A stretch of DNA of 64,000 nucleotides from Tannerella sp. (GTDB taxonomy: Bacteria > Bacteroidota > Bacteroidia > Bacteroidales > Tannerellaceae), in NCBI GenBank assembly GCA_031285565.1, contig JAITVY010000079.1, positions 124,001 to 188,000 on the forward strand, given 5' to 3'. The position numbers and the translations under genes are program-made. Under the pieces are notes generated by a model. That model was given only the letters and a program-made list of their open reading frames with translations. It did no database searches and was not told the origin of the DNA. Of this stretch, positions 24,977 through 33,056 are shown piece after piece (the stretch's first letter is position 1; each line of letters opens with the position of its first letter).

Positions 24977-26379
24977 ATGAAAAAAGCATCAATTAAAAAA
25001 ATTACAGGCTTGTTTGTTCTGATTTGTGTATCTTCATTTACTGGTTTTGCACAGAAAACCTATACATCCGATTGGGAGTCAATTAACAGTCGTCCGATTC
25101 CTCAGTGGTTTACAGATGCTAAGTTTGGAATTTTTATTCATTGGGGTGTTTATAGTGTTCCTGCCTGGGGGCCGTTACCCAAAGATGGTACACAGGGTAT
25201 TTACGAATGTTATTCGGAACATTACTGGAACCGATTGGCCAATAATAATCCTTTGTTTGTAAAGTTCCATAATCAAATGTATGGTGAAAATTTTAAATAC
25301 CAGGATTTTGTAAGGGATTTTAAATGCGAAATGTATAATCCCGAAGAATGGGCTAAGCTTTTTCAGGATGCAGGTGCAAAATATGTTGTACTTACTTCTA
25401 AACATCATGAAGGATTTACCTTGTGGCCAAGTGAATATGCATGGAATTGGAATGCAGTAGATGTCGGACCACATCGTGATATTTTAGGGGATTTAACGAC
25501 TGCAGTAAAAAAAACAGGATTGCATATGGGATATTATTATTCATTATTAGAATGGTTTAATCCTTTATATCAGAATGATATAGATGCATATGTAGACCGG
25601 CATATGATCCCGCAGATGAAAGAACTGGTTAACAAATATGAGCCAGACATATTCTGGCCTGATGGTGAATGGGATTATACATCCGACATACTTCGCAGCA
25701 CTGATTTTTTGTCCTGGTTATATAATGATTCTCCGGTGAAAGAGTCGGTTGTTGTTAATGACCGTTGGGGAAAAGAGACGCGTAGTAAACATGGCGGATT
25801 TTATACAACCGAATATGATCTGATACATAGTGATAATATAAAAGGCTCCAGAATCTATCATCCATGGGAAGAATGTCGTGGTATAGGCCACTCATTTGGG
25901 TATAATCGTAACGAAAATTTGGCAGATATAGTACTTCGGAAGAATTGGTTCACTTACTGATAGACAAAGTTGCATTGGGAGGAAATTTGTTGCTTAATGT
26001 TGGTCCTACAGCCGACGGACGCATTCCGGTGATTATGCAGCAACGGTTGACGGATATGGGAAAATGGTTAAATATAAATGGTGAAGCTATTTATGCAACC
26101 CAACCATGGGATGTTACTTCGAAAAGCGATGATATTTCAGCTTATTATACAACAAAGGGGAAAGACTTATATATAATCTTTACAAAATATCCAACAAAGG
26201 CTGTAACAATAAAAAATATAGCTAAAAAGCCTGCGTCTGTTAAGATGCTTGGAGTTAACCCCAAAGTGTCATATACACATAATGGGCAAAGCCTGACGAT
26301 TCAACCTCCTGTATTAACAGAAGGTCAGTTTCCCTGCGATTATGCATGGGTGTTTAAAATTTCGGGGTGCTTAAAATAA
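24977..26379 (+). pseudogene. GH29 alpha-L-fucosidase, single-base frameshift
   Basis: The first frame (signal peptide MKKASIKKITGLFVLICVSS) carries the barrel motifs WFTDAKFGIFIHWGVYSVP, LTSKHHEGFTLWPS and PDIFWPDGEWDY, with Asp229 as nucleophile. It breaks after ...NENLAD at residue 317. Adding one T after base 25927 restores YSTSEELVHLLIDKVALGGN, the normal GH29 continuation, and the frame then runs to 26379 with GGNLLLNVGPTADG and a beta-sandwich end. The intact protein would be about 467 residues and release fucose from glycans. The lost base may be a true mutation or an assembly error. Confidence 0.8.
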
Positions 26380-26463
26380 AATAGAAGCTAATAAATGCAG
26401 TTTACCGGCATTTTGCATTTGATTTAACAATTGCTGGCATTGGCGGTTTTCAGGATTTGAAAA

Positions 26464-28293
26464 CTACTTCATCCATATCTTTTTTCGCTGTTTTCCTATG
26501 GTTACAACCAAAACTTCTTTGGGTAAGCCAGTAATATGTAAATCATCAGTATCGGATGATTCTTGATGATATAAACATTGGCCACCTATTGTATGTATGG
26601 ATACTACTCCCAGCTTTTTATCAGATTGAATGTGGATAGTTCCTTCATAAGCTGATATCTTTATTTCTGTAGAGATTTGGGAAACTGAGTTTGCTTTGTC
26701 TTCTGCAAAAATAGCTATAAGCTTTGTATCTGAGCTTATATTGAATGAGTAGATTTCTTCTGTTGAAACGGCAATACCATTTATCTCCCAATGCTTAAAC
26801 AGATAGCCCATAGCAGGTATAGCCTTAACGGTTACTGCTGAATTCGGAAGAAAACTTCCACTTCCATTCACTTGACCTCCTATTGTTGGTGATGCCAATA
26901 CGGTTAACGTTACATTTGCTTGAACGACAACAAACTCGTATGCGCCGATATCCGGCGCATTTCCTTGTGGTCTTGTATTTCCTTCAAAATCAATTGTAGG
27001 AGAACAAGTAGCATCTCCATTGTCAATAGCTGGTGAACTTTGTAAAAGATGAAAATCATAGTTTGCATAATTCACAAAATTTTTGATATAGTCTTCAGTC
27101 GCAGTGATTAATAGGTTGTTATTAGCCTGTGTATTGGAATTTGATTTGATACGTAGAGTATTTACAATATTATTTTTTACTATACAATTAGCACTTTTCA
27201 CCCCGTTGGATTCTTTTTCATTTATATCTATCCATGATGGACCGGATGCATTTGAAGGGGCTGGGTCTAATGCCGTGTTGTTTCGGATTACACAATCAAT
27301 AGCGCCATAAAAGGCAATCCCATGCCAATGGTCTACTATGACTATATTGTTTTCGACAATCCAATAATGAAAAGGGCCATCAAAACAACCAATTCCTTGT
27401 AGTGGACCAAGCAAAGGTTGATTGGGATCTTCGTAATTGAGGATCATGTTTCCCCTGATTATATTATTATCAGCAGCGATCCCTCCTAATGCATAAGATT
27501 GAATACCATCGTCGTGATTATCGTCTACCTTATAACAGTTTTTGATCAGGTTTGCTTCGAGCAAATTATTTGAACCTTGCATTGCTATTCCGTCACCGGC
27601 AAAATTAATGATAGAATTCCCTATAATCTGATTATAATTACCTCTTATAATGGCGCCAAAGTTTACGTTTTTGAATGTATTGTTTTGTAAAAGAATATTA
27701 TCGGCGTTCACTTTGATTCCATGACTGGATTTATTATTCCAGTCTTCTGTTGTAATCCAGGGATTAACCGTACTATAGAAGATGCAATTTTTTATTTCAA
27801 TGTTAGACACCGGACCGTGCCAGCTATGGGTATCAAGATAAAAAAGCACGTCATTAAGATAGTTCCCGTATGGCTCGCTACTGATTGTAATCCCCTCGAA
27901 TCTCCAATTTTTAGCTCCTCTGAGATGACATTTTTCCAAAATAGGTGTTTGACTGGGCATTGCTTTAATCGTAATAAAAGAAGGATTAATATAGCTAAGT
28001 ATAAATATATTACCATGTAGTCCGTTATATAGCATAAGCGTGTCGCCTGCACGAACCGGCGCTCCGGCATTTTTTATTATAGTTTGCGGGTTATTACTAT
28101 CATATTTCGTCGCATAGGCTGTACTTTCGATTAAGTTGTTATTTACGACATATTCAAGCGTCTTCCATGGATTAGAAATGGAACCGTTTCCGGAGTCGTT
28201 TCCGTTTACAGGATCAATATAAAATACATGAGCAAAACATATATGGGGTAACAGCCCCCAAAATAATAAGGTGAGTGCTTTTTTTAATGTCAT
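26464..28293 (-). CDS. Beta-helix protein with InlB-like repeat and T9SS sorting domain
   Basis: Starting at the ATG 28293 (signal MTLKKALTLLFWGLLPHICF), the protein is 609 residues. A long right-handed parallel beta-helix follows (about 20-430; repeats such as NILLQNNTFKNVNFGAIIRG and NNIIRGNMILNYED), starting FYIDPVNGNDSGNGSISNPWKTL as in polysaccharide lyases and DUF1565 proteins. Residues about 455-525 form an InlB/bacterial-type repeat (GGQVNGSGSFLPNSAVTVKA, GYLFKHWEINGI). The last about 70 residues are a Por sorting domain (LGVVSIHTIGGQCLYHQE...VVTIGKQRKKIWMK), so it should leave through type IX secretion. The exact substrate is unknown. Confidence 0.8.
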   Translation of the reverse strand: MTLKKALTLLFWGLLPHICFAHVFYIDPVNGNDSGNGSISNPWKTLEYVVNNNLIESTAYATKYDSNNPQTIIKNAGAPVRAGDTLMLYNGLHGNIFILSYINPSFITIKAMPSQTPILEKCHLRGAKNWRFEGITISSEPYGNYLNDVLFYLDTHSWHGPVSNIEIKNCIFYSTVNPWITTEDWNNKSSHGIKVNADNILLQNNTFKNVNFGAIIRGNYNQIIGNSIINFAGDGIAMQGSNNLLEANLIKNCYKVDDNHDDGIQSYALGGIAADNNIIRGNMILNYEDPNQPLLGPLQGIGCFDGPFHYWIVENNIVIVDHWHGIAFYGAIDCVIRNNTALDPAPSNASGPSWIDINEKESNGVKSANCIVKNNIVNTLRIKSNSNTQANNNLLITATEDYIKNFVNYANYDFHLLQSSPAIDNGDATCSPTIDFEGNTRPQGNAPDIGAYEFVVVQANVTLTVLASPTIGGQVNGSGSFLPNSAVTVKAIPAMGYLFKHWEINGIAVSTEEIYSFNISSDTKLIAIFAEDKANSVSQISTEIKISAYEGTIHIQSDKKLGVVSIHTIGGQCLYHQESSDTDDLHITGLPKEVLVVTIGKQRKKIWMK

Positions 28294-28343
28294 AATTATT
28301 ATAAAAATCAATATTAACTGCAAAAATACAATAAGCAATTCAT

Positions 28344-28383
28344 AAAACAAGCCGTGTCGGAAAAAACGATACGGCTTGTTTTT
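28344..28383. terminator. Bidirectional terminator between GH95 and beta-helix genes
   Basis: A 16-bp stem AAAACAAGCCGTGTCG (28344-28359) with CGATACGGCTTGTTTT (28367-28382), one G-U pair, has T-rich flanks on both strands. It ends GH95 transcription and insulates the beta-helix gene. Confidence 0.8.
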
Positions 28384-28460
28384 GATGGTTGATTAATTAA
28401 AGTTAATGATAAACCTTTTGTAAAATAACTTGTTCTATCAGGAATATCCTTGGTCTTTAT

Positions 28461-31025
28461 TTAATATTCAGAATGTATCTTGAAACAATCCCCTATATTT
28501 GTTGTGAAAGATACTTCGTAATATGTTTTGCCATTGGGTTCAACCTGAGGAGCGGATTTTGCAATTTTCTTTTTATCATGCATAATAACTATGGGAAGCG
28601 AAGTTCGTATGTTGCATGGTTTGCCTGCAAAAGATTGTAGGATTGCTTCTACTAATTTTCCATTTGTCCAACAACAGGATATTTCAAAATTTCCTCTGGC
28701 TTTTAAGCCTGTAAACGAACCTTCCGGCCAGGCGTCGGGTAGGGCTGGCAATAACTGGATATAACCGGCATGACTTTGCAGCAGCATTTCTGTTACTCCG
28801 GCGGTATACCCGAAATTGCCGTCAATCTGGAAAGGAGGGTGTGCGTCCAGCATACTTTTATATAAACCTCCGCCAGTCATTGTGCCGGATCCGCTTTTGC
28901 TTTTTTCGTCTTCGCCGAAACCTACAGGGTTAAACAAGTTGGTTATGATTTTATACGCATGATTTCCATCAAGCAAACGTGCCCAGCAGTTAATTTTCCA
29001 TCCCATAGACCAACCGGTTGCTTCATCACCACGCAATTCGAGCGATGTTTCAGCTGCATTAAACAGTTCCGGTGTTTCGGCTGTTATTTGATCACCAGGA
29101 TGGAGTCCGTACAGATGAGAAATATGGCGGTGTTTGGGTTCTGCCTCTTTAAAGTCATACATCCATTCCTGTAACTGACCTTGTTTTCCAATCCGGTAGG
29201 GCAGCAGCCGGGGTAGTTTTTCTTTAAGTTCAGCTTGCAATTCAGCATCTACGCCTAATATTTCAGCAGTCTTAATAGTGCGTGTAAATGTCTCACGGAT
29301 AATCGTCATATCCATGGTCGGTCCCATACTCAATGCAGCTCGTTCACCTTTCTCCGTGATAAAAGCATTTTCCGGAGATATACCGGCAGGTGTAACCAGA
29401 TTACCCTCTCCATCATCTACCAGCCAATCTGCATAAAACTCTGCCGCCCCTTTTATAACCGGATAGGCTTCATTCTTAAGAAAGCCTTCATCGCAGGTAA
29501 AAAGATAATGTTCCCACAAATGACTGCTATACCATCCTTGTACCATTGGCCAGAAGGAAGCTGTTGGTACATTGTCGTTTGGCAACGATTCGCGCCAGAT
29601 AGAGGTGTTATGATGTGCTACCCACCCACGACGGTTATACATATGTTGTGCTGTTTCACTTCCGGTTACTGATAGTTCTTTTATTAACCTGAATAACGGT
29701 TCATGGCATTCCGACAGATTGGTTATTTCAGCCGGCCAATAGTTCATTTCCGAATTGATATTTTGTGTATATCCGCAATTCCAGGGCGGAACAACTTCTT
29801 TATTCCACATTCCCTGCAGATTCAACGGTTGTCCGCCCGGACGTGAACCGCTGATCATTAGGTAACGCCCAAACTGATATAGCAATGCCGCCAGATCCGG
29901 ATCCGGATTCGATGCAAAATTAATGATCCGTTGATCAGTAGGAAGCACTTTTTGCTCTTCAGTAGAGGGAAGTGTCAGCGAAACCCGTTCAAAAAAAGAT
30001 TTATAATCATTGGTATGGCGCTCTTTCAGTTCTTTATAATTATGTTTCAGTGCATTTTTTAGCAAACTTTCGTTTTTCTGTGTTGGATTAATTCCTTCAA
30101 GACTTGGGCTTTTATCGTATCCATTAAAACTGGTAGCTAAAGCCATCACCAGATATACTTCATTTGTATTATAGATACGTATTTTATTCTCTGTGATCTC
30201 AGTTTCCCCTTTACCCGGAAATACTGGTTGTATCTGTGCCTCGAATAACATACCTTTGTTATCAATCTCATCTCCGTAAAGTACACGTTTGTCAAATTTA
30301 CGCTTACCATTACTATCGTACAATTCAGGATGTTTATATTGGTCGCCCCAGGTTTCTATTTGCTCAAATGTGCGGCGTTCTACATAACCGGGTGCTTTTC
30401 CCTGAAGAATAAGGCGTCCGTTTGATATACTTTGAGATGCTGTAGGGTGGGAGCTGTCGAATTGAATATTAATGTCGATGCCGGCCGACTGATCACTTGT
30501 TAGCCGGATCACAATCACATTGTCAGGATGTGAAGCGAATATTTCACGTGTATATGTAATTCCTTCCTGAATAAATATAGTTTTAGCAATAGCATCGGAG
30601 ATATTCAGTTCTCTTCTGTAACCTGATATGTCTCCTTTTTTATTATTTATGATATGTAAATCGCCAAAAGGTTGATAATACTGATGCAAACGTCCAAGCC
30701 ATTGTTTTGTAGCAATTTCATTTGCTTTTGTATATTCTCCTTTTTTCAAAAGCGATACTACTTGTTCAAGTGATTCAGGTGTTACTTTTATGTCTTTAAA
30801 AATGACGGAAGGCTCTCCGCTGTAAAGCGTATTTTCATTTAGCTGTAATAACTCATTATCAGTACCGCCAAATATCATAGCGCCTGCATGACCATTACCG
30901 ATTGGAAGCGCTTCATTCCAATTTGCAGCCGGTTCGTTATACCAGAGAGTTAAAGAGTCTTTTTCTTTTGATTGACAAGCCGTAAACAAAAAAAGTGCTG
31001 ATAAAAATAATAGTTTTATATTCAT
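28461..31025 (-). CDS. GH95 alpha-L-fucosidase/galactosidase, lipoprotein
   Basis: The 854-residue protein has a lipoprotein signal (LFLFTAC, Cys17). It starts LWYNEPAANWNEALPIGNGH, GAMIFGGTDNELLQLNENTLYSG, the GH95 N-terminal domain. The catalytic barrel contains GYTQNINSEMNYWPAEITNLSE, then MGPTMDMTIIRETFTRTI and DAHPPFQIDGNFGYTAGVTEMLLQ. These hold the conserved Asn/Asp pair expected for hydrolysis with inversion. Together with GH29 it suggests release of fucose (1,2-linked for GH95) from host or algal glycans. Surface or periplasmic location is inferred. Confidence 0.9.
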   Translation of the reverse strand: MNIKLLFLSALFLFTACQSKEKDSLTLWYNEPAANWNEALPIGNGHAGAMIFGGTDNELLQLNENTLYSGEPSVIFKDIKVTPESLEQVVSLLKKGEYTKANEIATKQWLGRLHQYYQPFGDLHIINNKKGDISGYRRELNISDAIAKTIFIQEGITYTREIFASHPDNVIVIRLTSDQSAGIDINIQFDSSHPTASQSISNGRLILQGKAPGYVERRTFEQIETWGDQYKHPELYDSNGKRKFDKRVLYGDEIDNKGMLFEAQIQPVFPGKGETEITENKIRIYNTNEVYLVMALATSFNGYDKSPSLEGINPTQKNESLLKNALKHNYKELKERHTNDYKSFFERVSLTLPSTEEQKVLPTDQRIINFASNPDPDLAALLYQFGRYLMISGSRPGGQPLNLQGMWNKEVVPPWNCGYTQNINSEMNYWPAEITNLSECHEPLFRLIKELSVTGSETAQHMYNRRGWVAHHNTSIWRESLPNDNVPTASFWPMVQGWYSSHLWEHYLFTCDEGFLKNEAYPVIKGAAEFYADWLVDDGEGNLVTPAGISPENAFITEKGERAALSMGPTMDMTIIRETFTRTIKTAEILGVDAELQAELKEKLPRLLPYRIGKQGQLQEWMYDFKEAEPKHRHISHLYGLHPGDQITAETPELFNAAETSLELRGDEATGWSMGWKINCWARLLDGNHAYKIITNLFNPVGFGEDEKSKSGSGTMTGGGLYKSMLDAHPPFQIDGNFGYTAGVTEMLLQSHAGYIQLLPALPDAWPEGSFTGLKARGNFEISCCWTNGKLVEAILQSFAGKPCNIRTSLPIVIMHDKKKIAKSAPQVEPNGKTYYEVSFTTNIGDCFKIHSEY

Positions 31026-31151
31026 AATATAGGTCTTAGGTTATTCATAGTTCAAAAGTAAAGAATTTTATTCCGGATATAAATAAAAGGAGCTAACATT
31101 TTTCATAAAAGAATTGTTGTTTTGATCCTTTTGCAATATATACATAAAATA

Positions 31152-31183
31152 ATTACCTGATGAAAATGATCTCATCAGGTAAT
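31152..31183. terminator. Terminator after the alcohol dehydrogenase gene
   Basis: A perfect 12-bp stem, ATTACCTGATGA (31152-31163) with TCATCAGGTAAT (31172-31183), stands between the GH95 start and the dehydrogenase stop; on the minus strand it is followed by TTATTTTA. Confidence 0.75.
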
Positions 31184-31216
31184 ATTTATTTTGGCATTCA
31201 AAATATTTTCTGTTTT

Positions 31217-32362
31217 TTATTTTCTGTTTTGCAGAATTTTTTTTGCCATTGCACCATCTACATTTTTGTTTTCTCCGAAAGCTACTCCGCGTTCGTTGAA
31301 ACGCCTTTCAATTTCATTGATTGTTTCATCACCGATACCTTCTTCACTCAGACGTGTTGTTACACCCAATGAACGGAAAAACTCTTCTGTCTGGTTTATG
31401 GTGGCTTCGATGCGTTCATCACGTGTTCCGGTGGTAATATTCCATACCCGTTCGCCGTACTGGAGGATTTTATCTCCTTTTGAATCACTCAAAACGTGCA
31501 TGGTACCAGGCAATACGATAGCAAGTGTATGCCCGTGTGAAAGTCCGTGTAAGACAGTTAATTCATGTCCGATCATATGGGTAGCCCAATCCTGCGGAAC
31601 TCCCAGTGCAATAAACCCGTTCAGTCCCATCGTTGCCGACAACATAAAGTCTGCCATCAGGTCGTAGTCTTGTTTATTCTTACGTATTTTAGGCGCAATT
31701 TCAACCAATGTTTGCAGGATTCCTTCAGCCCAGCGATCCATCAAACGATTTACGCCTGTAACCGTAAGATATTGTTCCATAACATGTACGAACGTATCGA
31801 TGATCCCATTCGCTATTTGATTATCCGGTAAAGTGAAGGTCACTTCCGGATCCAGGATAGAGAACACCGGATAGTCTCCATAAAAAGCAAACTTTTCTTT
31901 GGTTGTATGATTAGATATAACAGCGCCACGGTTCATTTCCGAACCGGTAGCTGGCAAGGTAAGTACTGTTGAAAGAGGAATAGTTTCCCATTTGGATACT
32001 CCACCAAGTACAATATCCCAGGCATCTGTATCACGAGGGATAGCTGCAGCAATTAGTTTGGTACCGTCAATCACTGATCCGCCGCCTACAGCCAGTAGGT
32101 AATCGATCTTTTCTTCTTTGCCCAGTGCAATTGCTTTACGAAGTGTTTCAACTGACGGATTGGGTTCGATTCCCCAGAATTCGACTGTATAATGATTTTT
32201 TAGCGCTTCTTTTACCTGGTCGTAAACGCCGTTTTTCTTAACGCTGCCCCCGCCAAACGTGATCATGACACGTTTTCCGGCAGGTATCTCGTTTGTTAAC
32301 TGAGAAATCATGCCTTTTCCCATGATTAGCTTTACCGGATTCTGAAATGTGAAATTGTACAT
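31217..32362 (-). CDS. Iron-containing (YqhD-like) alcohol dehydrogenase
   Basis: The 381-residue protein begins MYNFTFQNPVKLIMGKGMIS, as YqhD/BDH enzymes do. It has a GGGS-type cofactor loop (ITFGGGSVKKNG and LLAVGGGSVIDGTK) and the metal site ANGIIDTFVHVMEQYL with HMIGHELTVLHGLSHGHTLA, giving the Asp and three His ligands. It reduces aldehydes with NADPH. Being next to two fucosidases, it might act on lactaldehyde, but YqhD enzymes are broad and this link is only positional. FucO would look different. Confidence 0.85.
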   Translation of the reverse strand: MYNFTFQNPVKLIMGKGMISQLTNEIPAGKRVMITFGGGSVKKNGVYDQVKEALKNHYTVEFWGIEPNPSVETLRKAIALGKEEKIDYLLAVGGGSVIDGTKLIAAAIPRDTDAWDIVLGGVSKWETIPLSTVLTLPATGSEMNRGAVISNHTTKEKFAFYGDYPVFSILDPEVTFTLPDNQIANGIIDTFVHVMEQYLTVTGVNRLMDRWAEGILQTLVEIAPKIRKNKQDYDLMADFMLSATMGLNGFIALGVPQDWATHMIGHELTVLHGLSHGHTLAIVLPGTMHVLSDSKGDKILQYGERVWNITTGTRDERIEATINQTEEFFRSLGVTTRLSEEGIGDETINEIERRFNERGVAFGENKNVDGAMAKKILQNRK

Positions 32363-32572
32363 ACGTTATAAATTTGATAATTGAAACAAATTTACGCAAA
32401 AATGAGAATTTATCCAATATTTCCGGTCTTAATATACTTTTACCGATCCGTTTAAAAAACAAAAAAAGAATAGTAATGCTAAAATAATTAGCAATATAAA
32501 TATTATACAAATTGTTTGTGGCGTAATGTGTTGATTGTTAATGTTATATTGTCGGTTGATCTGCTAAAAAAT

Positions 32573-32686
32573 TTAGGTTAACTAAGTTGCCAAACTAAGT
32601 TAACTAAGATGCCCGGTTAAGTCAACTAAAACACCCAACTTAGTTAACTAAGTTACTCAACGAGGTTAACTAAAATTCTGGTGTTC
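32573..32686. repeat. Five-unit array of palindromes phased at exactly 22 bp
   Basis: GTTAAC cores begin at 32577, 32599, 32621 (GTCAAC), 32643 and 32665, each precisely 22 bases apart. Around each core the text is close to TTAGTTAACTAA; the linkers are related but not equal (GTTGCC, GATGCC, AACACC, GTTACT, AATTCT). Units have diverged yet the phase is intact, which is unlike a slipped minisatellite. Each 22-bp step is about two helical turns, so all palindromes face the same side. The array lies 211 bases ahead of the dehydrogenase start and 371 ahead of the receptor start. A regulator-binding array is the simplest reading. Confidence 0.6.
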
Positions 32687-32712
32687 GTTTTGTATGAATG
32701 TAGCGATGGATA

Positions 32713-33016
32713 ATTTCTTGACTACTGATAAAACTGAACGTTTATATGTTACAAATTCCCGGTTCAATTGTCATTTAAGAGAAATAGTTTAAAATTATTC
32801 AAGAAGAGTAGTGTAATTATTAAATAGTATATAAAATAACAGTTTAATGGAGTGGTTATGAGTAATATGGGAAATGTTCACGGGGAAATAGATGCTATTT
32901 ATTGTAACAAATATTTATTTTATACGTCTTATAAGCGTTGAGAAGTTTAATTGTTAAGGCGTTGATGCATGTATGGGTTAAAAAGTCAGCACTAACTACT
33001 TGACTACATTGACTTC
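32713..33016. repeat. Rest of the 694-base gap 32363-33056: repeat half-copies
   Basis: TTTCTTGACTACTG (32713-32726) and AACTACTTGACTACATTGAC (32994-33013) belong to the dispersed repeat family at 12872 and 24792. The rest of the gap, including 32363-32570 and 32730-32990, holds AT-rich text with no ORF above 60 codons and no tRNA. A receptor promoter must lie here but I could not pick a clear TAnnTTTG. Confidence 0.4.
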
Positions 33017-33056
33017 TGATTGGTATAAGTAATAAACCATATAAAGTTAAAATATA

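Noticed and set aside
31217..32362. The dehydrogenase as lactaldehyde reductase FucO for fucose breakdown
   Set aside because: Its start and motifs fit the YqhD group better; the only support is its place beside fucosidases.
32573..32686. The palindrome array as a CRISPR array
   Set aside because: The period is 22 bp with only short linkers, repeats are palindromic and drifted, and no cas gene is in the window.
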